Shown here in pieces: positions 10,671 through 21,034 of a stretch of 64,000 nt of DNA. Each line of letters begins with the position of its first letter. The first letter of the stretch is position 1. Source of the DNA: Sthenelais limicola (lineage: Eukaryota; Annelida; Polychaeta; Phyllodocida; Sigalionidae); NCBI GenBank assembly GCA_942159475.1, contig OW804096.1, positions 141,659,442 through 141,723,441 of the forward strand, written 5' to 3'. Under the pieces are notes generated by a model. The model was not told where the DNA came from and did no database searches. It saw only the letters and a list, made by a program, of their open reading frames with translations. A program made the translations under genes and the position numbers.

Positions 10671-10730
10671 CCAAACCGTAAAATGCCATTATAATCCCAT
10701 TAGAGCGCCTACGCCGACGCCGACAGCGAC

Positions 10731-10793
<63 letters not shown>

Positions 10794-10848
10794 TCTAATC
10801 ACTGACATACCATTCTTATATGATCTGAGAGGCAGTGGTCTAAGACTG
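10671..10848 (+). mobile_element. Family B' MITE body with a microsatellite core
   Basis: Continues from the 52-bp array with CCCCAAACCGTAAAATGCC and ends in TCTGAGAGGCAGTGGTCTAAGACTG (decayed end). The middle of the element is replaced by the GACGGC microsatellite. Confidence 0.8.
10708..10795. repeat. Hexanucleotide repeat (GACGGC)n
   Basis: About 13 near-perfect GACGGC units between GCGCCTACG and GCGTCTAATC. The antisense poly-arginine ORF is not a gene. Confidence 0.95.
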
Positions 10849-10858
10849 AAACATATAT

Positions 10859-11083
10859 AAGTCAGATTTTCAGAAAATGTACAATTGGCAGCGGTACACA
10901 TTTAGTAAATTCTGCTAAATTAGCCTGCAATTTGGCCAATACTAGGTAAATTCGAGTATATTTGGCATTGCATTAACGCTAGCAATCTGGTTGGTTAGAT
11001 TGAACTGTATTTTGAAGTTTATTTTCGTCTTGAATTTGGGTTGTTTGAGGAGTTTGGTGAAGTTGAATTGTACATTTTCTGAA
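10859..11083 (+). mobile_element. Family A MITE (A1)
   Basis: Starts AAGTCAGATTTTCAG. The right end breaks after ACATTTTCTGAAA, so the last bases are lost. Confidence 0.8.
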
Positions 11084-11151
11084 ACTATATTTTAAATACC
11101 ATTATTTTCTTATCTTTGGTGTATTTTAGAGGATCTGGGAGCAGTCTAGGC

Positions 11152-11301
11152 TCACAGCCTAAATGAAATAAGATCGGTCAATAGCTTTCCCGGCCCTGTG
11201 GTAGGCTTACCACCGCTGTCTTAATGAGGAGATTGTAGCGGTATTTGCTGTCAGTTTCCCTTAGTTTGAAGGGATCTGATAAGCTCTGAGCCTAGACAGT
11301 G
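11152..11301 (+). mobile_element. Family B' MITE, shortened and diverged
   Basis: Ends CAGTCTAGGCTCACAGCC and CTCTGAGCCTAGACAGTG; 150 bp, with a TTTGAAGGGA block still recognisable. Confidence 0.7.
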
Positions 11302-11351
11302 AGGGCGAATTTCACATCTTCTGACGCTCTGACGTGTATGATATATATTCA

Positions 11352-11563
11352 CACTCTAGGTCCAAATCCTCAGATCATATAAGTATGGTATCAGTGATTG
11401 GACGCCTACTTCGCTAACCGGTTACTTGGCCAAGGACTAGGCGTTCTAAAGGAAATATAATGACATGTTGCGGTCTTAATGGAATAATAATTTCACTTTC
11501 CGGTTTGAGGCGAGAGGGTTTCCCTTCGTTTAAAGGGACTCTCTCATCTTTGGGCCTAGACTG
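11352..11563 (-). mobile_element. Family B MITE, complete
   Basis: Ends CACTCTAGGTCCAAATCC and TTTGGGCCTAGACTG. Internal TTGGACGCCTACTTCGC and AATTTCACTTTCCGG blocks as in other copies. Confidence 0.85.
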
Positions 11564-11677
11564 TTTATATTTATATCTCATATCTGGCCATAAATAGCCG
11601 CTCGTGACCAAAATTTGAAAGAAAACATGTTGAACCTAGAACTAATTTTTTTTTTAACCTAGAATTAATGTGTATGT

Positions 11678-11914
11678 GGGTCAGATTTTCAGAAAATGTA
11701 CAATTGCCAGCTCTACACAATAAGGCAATTCTGCTAAATTTGGATAAAAAAAAGATTAATACCAGGTATAGCCGAGTATATTTGGTATCATATTGATTTA
11801 AAGTATCAGTTCTGTTAGGTTAAACTACATTTTGAAGCTCATTTTTTGTCGTAAATGTGGGTTATTTGAGAGGATTGGTGAAAACGAATTGTACATTTTC
11901 TGAAAATCTGACCC
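11678..11914 (+). mobile_element. Family A MITE, complete (A2)
   Basis: Intact ends, ATGT on both sides. Nearly the same sequence as the copy at 2239-2473. Confidence 0.9.
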
Positions 11915-12246
11915 ATGTAGTGGCGGTGTAGGTGTTGATCCAGGTTGATCCTTAAGCCAACCATAAGGCATTCACTAACCCACGCGAGATGTACCAGTAA
12001 TCCCGCGAGATTACCCCACTCCTACTGTTACCCTCGCCCCAACGCGCAGTCCTTAAAGCAGTGATCCCTGCTAAATTGTTGAAATTATCTTCTTTATTTG
12101 ATACAGATTTTTATTTCCCAAATATATCGCAATTGTGATAATGTACATTTCGACAAAAAAAGAGGTTATAATACAGGATTAAGTCCTATTGTTTACGCAT
12201 TTACATTAATTTGACTTTAAGTTCATTCCCATAACGTATAATGAAT
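11915..12246. other. No gene seen
   Basis: Mixed-composition sequence without recognised repeats or ORFs. Confidence 0.5.
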
Positions 12247-12375
12247 GGGTCAGATTTTCAAAAAATGCACAATCTACAGTTCTACACATCTATCAAATTG
12301 TGCTAAATTAGAGTGAAAATTGATAAATACTAGGTATATCTGAGTATATTCTGTATTGTATTCATTCAACTCCAT
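12247..12375 (+). mobile_element. Family A MITE, 5' half (A3)
   Basis: GGGTCAGATTTTC start and GTATTGTATTCATTCAA body; truncated on the right. Confidence 0.75.
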
Positions 12376-12461
12376 CAGAAATTCTTCTGATTTTCTACTT
12401 TTTGTTCTGTATTGTTCAATCAATCTAAAAGTCAGTTGAAAGAATTGAAAGATTTGTTGCC

Positions 12462-12609
12462 CAATCTAGGCCCAAAGTTGAGAGAGTCCCTTCAAACGAA
12501 GGGAAAGCATCTCGCCTCAAACCACAAAGTGCTTTTATAATTCCATTAATGTCATTTTATTCCCATTAAAATGCCTAGTCCTAGGCCACGAAACCGATTA
12601 GCGAAGTAA
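12462..12609 (+). mobile_element. Family B MITE, 5' two thirds
   Basis: Starts CAATCTAGGCCCAAAG and breaks off after ACCGATTAGCGAAGTA. Confidence 0.8.
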
Positions 12610-12910
12610 CTCTGAACGAACTTAAAAGTGTCCTTCTCCAACATCACACCTTTTTCATACTTTAAGATGAATCTTGATTCGAGGCGTCAAAGAGGTTTGA
12701 ATAAGTCCCCACGTTTGGCATATTGGACTTATATGAGAGTTTTCAAAACTATAAATAGACTTCCCCCCTATTTAGAAGTTGCCAAGTTATTTCATTAATG
12801 GAGGTTTTTGCGGTGCGTAGATGCACTGAGGGCCAGGTGTACAACTCCAGGCCTCAATGGTGCATGGAGGAGGAGGGGAGGGATAGAGTGTACACACTCT
12901 AAAACCAGAT
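12610..12910. other. No gene seen
   Basis: No recognised repeat. The 84-aa ORF starting here runs into the next A element and has no support. Confidence 0.45.
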
Positions 12911-13145
12911 GGGTCAGATTTTCAGAAAATGTACAATTCAACTACATCAATTCTCTGAAACAACCCAAATTTCAGATGAAAATAAAGTTCATAAGACAGT
13001 TTAACCTAACCAAACAGACTGCTAGAATCAATGCAATGCAGAATATACTCGAGTTTACCTAGTATTGACCAAATTGCAGCCTAATTTAGCAGAATTTACT
13101 AAATGTGTTGATCTGAGGATTGTACATTTTCTGAAAATCTGACCC
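12911..13145 (-). mobile_element. Family A MITE, complete (A1)
   Basis: GGGTCAGATTTTCAG start and GAAAATCTGACCC end, minus orientation. Confidence 0.85.
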
Positions 13146-13185
13146 CATATGGTTCTTGCACCTGTGTGAAATCGTAAGAAGATGT

Positions 13186-13420
13186 GGGTCACATCTTCAA
13201 AAAACGTACAATTGGCTTTCACCAATCCTCTCAAATAACCCAAATTTTAATTTAATTTTAGGTTCAAAATACAGTACAACATAACCAAACAGATTTATTG
13301 AATGAGTACAATACAGAATACACTCAGATACACTTAGTATTTATCATTTTTCACTCTAATTTAGCAGAATTTGACAGATGTGTAGAACTGGAGATTGTGC
13401 ATTTTCTGAAAATCTGACCC
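13186..13420 (-). mobile_element. Family A MITE, complete (A3)
   Basis: GGGTCACATCTTCAA start, GAAAATCTGACCC end, body with GAATGAGTACAATACAG. Confidence 0.85.
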
Positions 13421-13755
13421 ATAGAGTAGGCAGGGCGGGGGCACTCCGGGTAAAAATTCAAGTATTTGATTGTAGGGTGTGGTAAGTCTATATTGGTGTT
13501 GGTTGAATGAGCAAGCTCAGGCAGTTGTGTACATATATACTCCTTAGGCCGAGATATTAAACAGTAATCCAGCTGATGTAATTACTAAAATATGTGTCAA
13601 GATATACTTTGCAATCGTCTTAAACTTAGGTTAAAGTGACACTTGCTGCTGAGTTTCCGATTTGGGCGAAAATATTATGAATTTCTGCCATGTTTTAGAT
13701 CAGTAACCAATATCAGGGAGCATTAATGTATGAAATACATGTATTTGGAGTATAT
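13421..13755. other. No gene seen
   Basis: No recognised repeat or ORF. Confidence 0.5.
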
Positions 13756-13990
13756 GGGTCAGATTTTCAGAAAATGTACAATTCAACTTCGCCAATCGTC
13801 TCAAATAACCCAAATATCATACGAAAATAAACTTCAAAATACAGTTCAAGCTAGCCAAACAGATTGCTAGAATCAGGGCAATGCTGAATATACTCAAATT
13901 TAACTAGTATTGACCGAATTGCAGCCCAATTTTGAAGAATTTACTAAATGTGTAAAACTGCCAATTGTACATTTTCTGAAAATCTGACCA
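13756..13990 (-). mobile_element. Family A MITE, complete (A1)
   Basis: Intact left end, right end CTGACCA, ATAT on both sides (13752-13755, 13991-13994). Confidence 0.9.
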
Positions 13991-14094
13991 ATATAAGAGT
14001 TTACAACTACAAATTCCAATCATCCCCCGGGTTGATGGTTCCTCCAAGACAAACAGTTGAATCAATGTCTTGTTAGTTTGAGGAAGCCTAGTAT

Positions 14095-14176
14095 TTATGA
14101 TTTTTCAGCTTAATCTAACTGAATTTAAAATATGAGATTAGCTGCCAATAGTACATTTTCTGACGATCTGGCTCAT
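14095..14176 (-). mobile_element. Family A MITE, fragment
   Basis: The outer 80 bp of an A copy, ending ACATTTTCTGACGATCTGGC. Confidence 0.6.
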
Positions 14177-14178
14177 AT

Positions 14179-14401
14179 GGGTCAGATTTTCAGAAAATGC
14201 ACAATCTACAATTCTACACATCTTTCAAATTCTGCTAAATTAGAGTGAAGATTGATAAATACTAGGTATATCTGAGTGTATTCTGTATTGTATTCATTCA
14301 ATAAATCTGTCTGGTTTTGTTGAACTGTATTTTGAACCTGATTTTTGCCTTAAATTTGGGATTGGTGAAGGTGAATTGTACATTTTCTGAAGACTTGACC
14401 C
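14179..14401 (+). mobile_element. Family A MITE in a duplicated cassette (A3)
   Basis: GGGTCAGATTTTCAG start and an altered GAAGACTTGACCC end. Together with the next 190 bp it forms a cassette that recurs at 19650-20072. Confidence 0.85.
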
Positions 14402-14592
14402 AGCACTTGAGCTCAACTTGAAATACTGTGCTTTAACTAAATTGTAACAATTGATTTTCCCTCGTTTTTCCCTGAAACCAAGACACTACCAGTCTAGCCT
14501 CACAGCTAGTCAGCTAATGGCTTTCCTGGCCCAGGAGTAGGCGTCCTATTGGGATTATAATAGCATTTTTGGAAAGTCTCCCGCTGTCTTCT
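14402..14592. repeat. Cassette spacer plus B'-like fragment, copy 1
   Basis: Contains GAGCTCAACTTGAAATACTG, GTAACAATTGATTTTCCC, then CAGTCTAGCCTCACAGC and GGATTATAATAGCATTTTTG. Matches 19885-20072 at roughly 95 percent by eye. Confidence 0.8.
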
Positions 14593-15033
14593 GCCCAATA
14601 AGTATATAGTACAGCTGATATAACATACCTGACATACCAGCCATACCTATAACATACCTGTAATTAATGAGATACCACAACCACCCTTCAACAGGTGATG
14701 ATACAGGGTGTTACCGATATGTTAATTACCAATCTACATGCTAATGTAGGGCTAATTAATTTAATCACTAATCCTATCTGATGAAACATTAACTCTGGGG
14801 CAAATAAATGTCAATCAAAGACATTTAATATAACGTTTGACAAGTTAATCAGCTGTCATTAGTCCCAGAGAAATTGGATGGTTTCTCACATGGGAGTGGA
14901 TGGTTTCATGCTATTAGACGATTCTAAAAAGGATTCATATTTTGGGAGTAATCGTACACAAAATTGATTGATATCAGCAAAAACGAATCAAATCAAATCA
15001 GATCAAATTAATGTCAATCACAGACACTTTATA
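14593..15033. other. No gene seen
   Basis: AT-rich with several copies of a CATACCTG / ATACC motif near 14620-14670; otherwise plain. Confidence 0.45.
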
Positions 15034-15163
15034 TGTGTCAGATTTTCAGAAAATGTACAATTGGCAGCTGTACACATTTAGTAAATTCTGATAAATTAGG
15101 CTGCAATTTGGTCAATACTAGGTAGATTCGAGTATATTTGGCATTGCATTGATTCTAGCAATG
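15034..15163 (+). mobile_element. Family A MITE, 5' half (A1)
   Basis: GTGTCAGATTTTCAG start through GCATTGATTCTAGCAA, then truncated. Confidence 0.75.
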
Positions 15164-15240
15164 ACAAGATCTCCCTGTTTAACGATTTGTATTCTTTAAA
15201 TAATTCAAAATTACACATTGCCAGTTGGCAAAATAGACTT

Positions 15241-15290
15241 TATCACTGACATACCATTCTTATCTGATCTGAGGGTTTGGGCCTAGACTG
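15241..15290 (+). mobile_element. Family B MITE, terminal 50 bp
   Basis: ATCACTGACATACCATTC through GGGTTTGGGCCTAGACTG; the rest is absent. Confidence 0.75.
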
Positions 15291-16106
15291 ATAGAGCAAG
15301 AGAATTAGAAGATTATACGCACGAATTTCTCTAGAAAATTGAGGAACAACAACACATTCGAATCTATTCTAGAATTTTATAAAAACAAGTGTTTTCAACT
15401 TCTGAGAAGAATCGGTACAAATTCATTCGAGATTCCATTGTAGAGTCTAGTAAGAGAAGGCCTGGATGGGTTGGTATGGACTAAAGATAACTTTTATATC
15501 TCAAGTAATTGTGTTTTAATCGGCAAAGAACTCTCTCTCCAAATGTATTCCTTCAATAAATCCTCTCTGTGTTTAGTCTGGAAATTCTCATTGTAACTCC
15601 CTCTCATAGATTCATAGTGGGCCAGGACTAGAACTATGTACCTTCCTTTTTGCAAAAATTCCTAATTTTCCCAATTTTCGGGGTGTAGAATTTGATAGAT
15701 TAAAAATAATTGGATTTAATTTTGACTACATGAATATTCTGGGCTTGTTTAATAATATACCTTTAGATAAGACTTTAAATTTTTTTTAAATATTTTTCAG
15801 ATTATTTTTATGGTGATTAATTCCAACTGTAACGTCATCATTCTTACTCATATATGTAGAATTTCTAAGCTTTAAGTAATACTCATTATTTCGGTCGCAA
15901 TTACGTTCCAAAGTCAATTATTTTTAACAAACATGGTACAAGTTTGTTATACTCTACATATTTCAATATTTCAAGTATCTCCGTATGTTTGGCACGCTAC
16001 AAGTAATTGACAAAATATTCCTTAAGAAAGAGACACTCTATCCGAATATTTACCATTACGATTTTTAGACAACACCTTAACATATGGAGGCAAAATGTCT
16101 GAACAT
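15291..16106. other. No gene seen
   Basis: Long AT-rich stretch with no recognised repeat, ORF or RNA gene. Confidence 0.5.
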
Positions 16107-16190
16107 GTACAATCGGCAGCTATACAAATTTGGTAAAATCTGCTAAATTAAGCTGCAAAATGATAAATACTATAGGCATAATCTAATTCA
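16107..16190 (+). mobile_element. Family A MITE, diverged fragment
   Basis: CTGAACATGTACAATCGGC and AAATCTGCTAAATTAAGCTG identify it. Confidence 0.5.
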
Positions 16191-16214
16191 AACTACAGAA
16201 CAAAAGCAAATTGA

Positions 16215-16832
16215 ATAGCGTGAGTGAGATTGGTGGCTTTACGCCCTTATCAACACATTGAAGGTTATATCAAGGGCGGGAGAGCTGAGAGGGAGGCAGT
16301 TAATAATCTTACCCAGGAAATAGCGACAGAGAAGAAGGGAGAGAGAGACAGAGAAAAGAGACAGAAAGGCACTTTGTGGTCTTACCCAGGAAATAGAGAT
16401 AGAGAAGAAGGGAGAGAGAGACAGAAAAAAAGAGACAGAAAGGCACATTATGGTCTTACCCAGGAAATAGAGATAGAGAAGAAGGGAGAGAGAGACAGAG
16501 AAAAGAGACAGAAAGGCACTTTGTGGTCATACCCAGGAAATAGAGATAGAGAAGAAGGGAGAGAGAGATAGAGAAAAGAGACAGAAAGGCACTTTGTGGT
16601 CTTACCTAGGAAATAGAGATAGAGAAGAAGGGAGAGAGAGACAGAAAAAAGAGACAGAAAGGCACTTTGTGGTCATACCCAGGAAATAGAGACAGAGAAG
16701 AAGGGAGAGAGAGACAAAAAAAAGAGACAGAAAGGCACTTGATGGTCTTACCCAGGAAATAGAGATAGAGAAGAAGGGAGAGAAAGACAGAGAAAAGAGA
16801 CAGAAAGGCAATTTGTGGTCTTACCCAGGACC
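16215..16832. repeat. Composite array: 1 T1 unit plus about 7 T2 units
   Basis: One T1 unit (GGTGGCTTTACGCCCTTATC) is followed by seven to eight copies of the 76-78-bp T2 unit (TACCCAGGAAATAGAGA, GAAGGGAGAGAGAGACAG, AGAAAGGCACTTTGTGG). The Glu/Arg/Lys-rich 115-aa ORF and its antisense Leu/Ser-rich shadows come from the purine-rich repeat. Confidence 0.95.
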
Positions 16833-17581
16833 ACAAATTGAATAGAAGCAAATCAAATTGTTGCGAACTTGTTTCCTAAAATGGTTCTGTTAAAAACTTT
16901 ACATAATTTGCAATTGTGTGCTGTACATTTTAGCTTTGATTATGATGTGATTCACTTTGGTTCTGTACACACTAGCTCAGATAATTGAATAAAATTGACA
17001 TTTTAGAATGCACCCATCTGAGGTGGATTCTAGGCTTTCAGGGCAGTGATTGAACCCCTTTTTTCACACAACACTTTAGAAAGTTCTTTAAAGAGATTTG
17101 TCTACACTGCACGTCAACACACTTCAAAACTGAATCCCAAGAGAATTCTAGAATCAACCTCTGGTACATTTTAGAATTGATTTGATTTGCTCTATGTTAT
17201 TTGCACTAGTGTGGATAGAACCGAAGTGAATCAAAGCGATTTTTGATTGATTTGAGTTTAAATTATGTTTATTCAGGACAACAGAAATACATTTCAGCGA
17301 CAATCGTTGACATTCTCAGAAGTTGCCTGATTGCATAAGGCAAGGGCACTGAATAATTCAATAACACATAGGAAGAAAATTATATAAAGATATTAATCAT
17401 TTCAAAACATAAAGACTTTGACATGGTGGATACATTGTGATCAACTTCACAATAGTCAATAGTACTTTGTATTCAAATCTTTGTCTAAAAACATTTAAAA
17501 ACAATGAACAGAATATTTATCTATATAATTCACGCATTTTAGCAGTACTTTAAATTGAACTCCGCAGAGTGTATAATGTGT
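16833..17581. other. No gene seen
   Basis: AT-rich. Imperfectly repeated AATTGAATAA / TTTTAGAATTGATTTG motifs; no ORF. Confidence 0.45.
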
Positions 17582-17628
17582 ATGGACTTGGTGAAGACCT
17601 ATTGTACGTTTTCTGAAGATTTGACCCT
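17582..17628 (+). mobile_element. Family A MITE, 3' end only
   Basis: GGTGAAGACCTATTGTACG through TGAAGATTTGACCC. Confidence 0.55.
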
Positions 17629-18216
17629 TCTACAAAGTGCAATGATGCACATTGTGTTGTAATGTGTAAGAAACTGTTGTTATGAACCAGTTCGCAACGA
17701 TTTGATGTGCATCAATTCGCTTTGGTTTTGTAGTGTGAAAAGGGTATAATAACATTCAATTACTGATGATTGATATTTATATAAGAATTTTTATTCAATT
17801 CAGACAAAATAAGATACAGAAACGGGCTTAGTTCCTCTATACGCATAAGCGAATAGGTCTTCCAGCCAGTCCATAACTTAGGACGGAATAGTTAAATAAA
17901 TACATTTTTTTACATCCTGAAAATTAATTTGTGCATTTGCATCATTTCACACATATCCTTCACCTCTCGGGACATATATAGGCAGTATCAAAACCAGTAA
18001 TTGGCGTGCCAATACAGGCGACGACCGTAACAAAACATTACATATATATGTTGTACTGGGAATTAATTGTAACATGTAGTATAGACAATTTACTCTTCCA
18101 ATACTTTACTCATACGATTTTTTTAAACAGTTTATACTTTACTGTTTATTGTTTATCATAGGGCAATTGAACACGGTATTTATTGATTGAGAATATTTTT
18201 TTGAAGGATAGTGAAT
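17629..18216. other. No gene seen
   Basis: AT-rich, no recognised repeat. Confidence 0.5.
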
Positions 18217-18341
18217 AAGGGATGTGGGTAGGCCGAGTGGTCTGCTAAAGCACTGGGTTGGCCCAGTGGCATCAGTAACATGTGGGTTTGAACCCAGGCG
18301 CCGTCCTGGTAAAAAATGTAAACAAAAAACAAACAAAAAAG
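18217..18341 (+). mobile_element. tRNA-derived SINE-like sequence
   Basis: An RNA polymerase III A box (TGGGTAGGCCGAGTGG, 18225-18240) and B box (GGTTTGAACCC, 18285-18295) have tRNA spacing including a long variable arm, as in Leu/Ser tRNAs. They are followed by GGCGCCGTCC and an A/C-rich tail (18312-18340). It cannot fold as a full tRNA by eye, so a SINE or tRNA pseudogene is more likely than a functional tRNA. Confidence 0.6.
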
Positions 18342-18378
18342 ATTGGACAGGAATAATGGTAATTTTGATGAATCATGA

Positions 18379-18727
18379 ATAGGTGATTTGCATAGCCGCC
18401 ATTTTGAATCTTGGTTCGCAAGGAATTATGGGAGTAATGGTACAATATTAAATCTATAGAAAACATGCTATCTTTAGCTCGGAATATTCATCAGTGGTCC
18501 AATATCAATATACATGTGTTATACATGTTTCTGTAACACACAACCTCATCTTTCCCATCATGCATTTGGTTTCTATAAATCATTTACACAAGCTATAATA
18601 TTGTTGAAAATGTTCTTGCAATTTTCCATAAAATTCTTGCTAAATATTTGTATGGCAGATTTGAATTGAATCTGTCCCAGCATGCACTGTCATAGACATG
18701 CGCAGTGAGACATGCAATTCTCCTATT
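18379..18727 (+). mobile_element. Family C MITE, complete
   Basis: AATAGGTGATTTGCATAGCC start, then GCCATTTTGAATC, CCCATCATGCATTTGG, CATGCGCAGTGAGACATG, ending GCAATTCTCCTATT. About 350 bp, without the internal duplication of the copy at 8.7 kb. Confidence 0.85.
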
Positions 18728-19093
18728 ACATTTAAAAGTTTTCTCATTGTCACTAAAGAGTATCCAGAAAGGGATTTTATTTCTCTTAATTTTAAAAACC
18801 TTTTAGGCATTTAGATAAAAGCTGGATGCACCTTCATAGACTTGACTCTTAAAATCTATTTTTAAAGCAACAATCATTTTTGTACTTGAGATCAACAACA
18901 TAATTTTTTACCATCACTCCTTTTGTTTTGGTGAAGACATTTTTATTTGTCTGGACTGATATTCGATAGGGAAACAGCTTTGCACCGCAATGTTTATTGA
19001 AAACTTTTTTAAAAGTTAACAGTAAAGCTGAATTCTTTCTCTGTCGTTTGCTTGAATGACACGGCAGAGGTCAGGAATTATACAATGGTTTAT
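18728..19093. other. No gene seen
   Basis: AT-rich, no recognised repeat. Confidence 0.5.
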
Positions 19094-19471
19094 GGGTCAT
19101 ATTTGCAGAAAATGTACAATTGGCAGCTCTACATATTTAGTAAATTCTGCCAAATTCTGCTAAAAAAATTATAAATTTTGGGTATATCGGAGTATATTTG
19201 GTATCGCTTATATCGATTTATAGTATCAGTTCTGTTTTGTTAAACAGCATTTTGAAGCTCATTTCTATCTTAAATGTGGGTTATTTGAAAGGATTGGTTT
19301 GAGAGAAGGCGTCCTTCTCTTGATGGGGCTCTCTATCCTAGCCAGGGTGGAGACAAAATAAATATCTTTACCTAATTTGCAAAGATTAAACTATGTTTTT
19401 CATTTGACAATATAAAGGCTATTTGAGAGGATTGGTGAAGGCGAATTGTACATTTTCTGAAAATCTGACCC
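19094..19471 (+). mobile_element. Family A MITE with an internal insertion (A2)
   Basis: GGGTCATATTTGCAG start, GAAAATCTGACCC end and TTAT on both sides (19090-19093, 19472-19475). About 140 bp larger than normal. Foreign sequence lies at about 19297-19425 between two copies of the TATTTGARAGGATTGGT block, so it sits in a target duplicated over about 17 bp or was made by repair. Confidence 0.8.
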
Positions 19472-19649
19472 TTATACTGCTTTATAAATATTTTAGTCTC
19501 AGTTGTGAGTCACATAAATCAAGATGACTTTGGAGAGATTTCTAAATGTATCTGGGTGGATCGGTGGAGGATGTTTATATGAAGGGGGGAGTGAGGCGGA
19601 TCTAGCCATCATCCTCTTTCAGATTTATGAAGTTTATGGAACACAAGCT

Positions 19650-19884
19650 GGGTCAGATTTTCTGAAAATGCACAATCTACCGTTTTACACATCTCTCAAA
19701 TTCTGCTAAATTAAAGTGAAAATTGATTAATACTAGGTATATCTATGTATATTCTGTATTGTATTCATTCAATAAGTATGTCTGGTTATGTTGAACTGTA
19801 TTTTGAACCTGAGTTTTGTCTTAAATGTGGGTTATTTGAGAGAATTGGTGAAGGCCAATTGTACATTATCTGGCGACTTCACCC
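19650..19884 (+). mobile_element. Family A MITE in a duplicated cassette (A3)
   Basis: GGGTCAGATTTTCTG start and an altered TGGCGACTTCACCC end. Same altered end as the copy at 14179-14401. Confidence 0.85.
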
Positions 19885-20072
19885 AGCCCTTGAGCTCAAC
19901 CTGAAGTACTGCGCTTTAACTAAATTGTAACAATTGATTTTCCCTTGTTTTTCCCTGAAACCAAGACACCACCAGTCTAGCCTCACAGCTAGTGAGCTAA
20001 TGGCTTTCCTGGCCCAGGAGTAGGCGTCCTATTGGGATTATAATAGCATTTTTGGAAAGTCTCCCGTTGTCT
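19885..20072. repeat. Cassette spacer plus B'-like fragment, copy 2
   Basis: Second copy of the 14402-14592 sequence in the same order and orientation. Confidence 0.8.
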
Positions 20073-20704
20073 TTATTTAGCTATTGCTGTATTTCTATAA
20101 ATTTCTATACTATACATTCAATAAATACTCGTCTAAAGTATTTTGACATAAACCAAAAGGTTTGTCAGTAGCTCACTATATTGACACTAATCCACTAGAT
20201 TCACTACAAAATGCTTAAGATAAAGTTTTTGATTTGAGCAATAATTAAAAAGTTCTCGCAAACCATGCGTTCAAAGCAAGGGGAGTTTAAAATTTGATTT
20301 TTGTTTATTTTGAAAATATTTTATTCAGGACATAGACATTTCCATACGACAGTACGAATATTTCCAGAATAGCCTGAATTATAGTTTAATTTATATTACA
20401 TCGAAATACTATTTATTGAAAACAATGAATTATTGGTAAAATTTTTTATCTATAATGTGATTTTACATTTACATGTCACATATCAACAAATGATCCGATC
20501 AACAGTATCTTGCTAAGTTATAGTAATACATCATTACAAGAGTGGCCGCCAAAACAAAAACTTGAAGGAACAGCGAAACAGCCAATGCCACTGCAATTCT
20601 CAGCCAATCAGATGCAATCATATGACCACTGGCGTGCCTACTGCTGCAACACCCACAACAATGATGTCATAGCGGCAGACCAGGTAACCCGTTTTTTTCA
20701 GTGT
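20073..20704. other. No clear gene; CCAAT-box pair
   Basis: Mostly AT-rich. At about 20577-20610 two AGCCAAT boxes (one AGCCAATCAG) lie 28 bp apart, in a less AT-rich 160-bp stretch. That stretch holds a 72-aa ORF ending near a CAG|GTAACC donor-like site. Neither promoter nor exon can be shown. Confidence 0.35.
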
Positions 20705-20706
20705 TT

Positions 20707-21034
20707 TAGTATACATAGATTTCACTGACGTCAAGGCCCTGGCCATGTTTTGGGTCAAGTTAGATGGCTATGTATGCTGCGATACTTGAAAATATCGTTT
20801 TCTGGCTGTTTTAACCTTTACCAGTTTTAATCTGCCACAACAGTACCTTCATGATAGGTTAGATAATCTGCCTTTAGTGTAGAATTACCCAAATATCTAC
20901 TCTTGTGAGGTTTATCAACTTTGTTTCGATACCTCCGCCATAGACGGCAAGCGTAGCAGTGACCCCAGACATGGTAGCCACTGTGATACCCCAGCCTACT
21001 GGGTGACGTCATGTGAAATCTATGTATAGTCCTT
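20707..21034. mobile_element. Small TA-flanked palindromic element
   Basis: Left end TACATAGATTTCACTGACG (from about 20711) and right end CGTCATGTGAAATCTATGTA are inverted copies with TA on both outer sides. Both arms contain the CRE-type octamer TGACGTCA or a one-base relative. The rest of the interior is not recognised. Confidence 0.6.

Noticed and set aside
10689..10901. Poly-arginine ORF
   Set aside because: It is the antisense reading of the GACGGC microsatellite.
16224..16851. Glu/Arg/Lys-rich ORF and antisense Leu/Ser-rich ORFs resembling coiled-coil or membrane proteins
   Set aside because: Products of the purine-rich T2 satellite. The frame changes from unit to unit and no start or splice context exists.
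18217..18341. Functional tRNA gene
   Set aside because: A and B boxes are present but the acceptor stem and anticodon arm do not pair convincingly, and an A-rich tail follows; a SINE or relic fits better.
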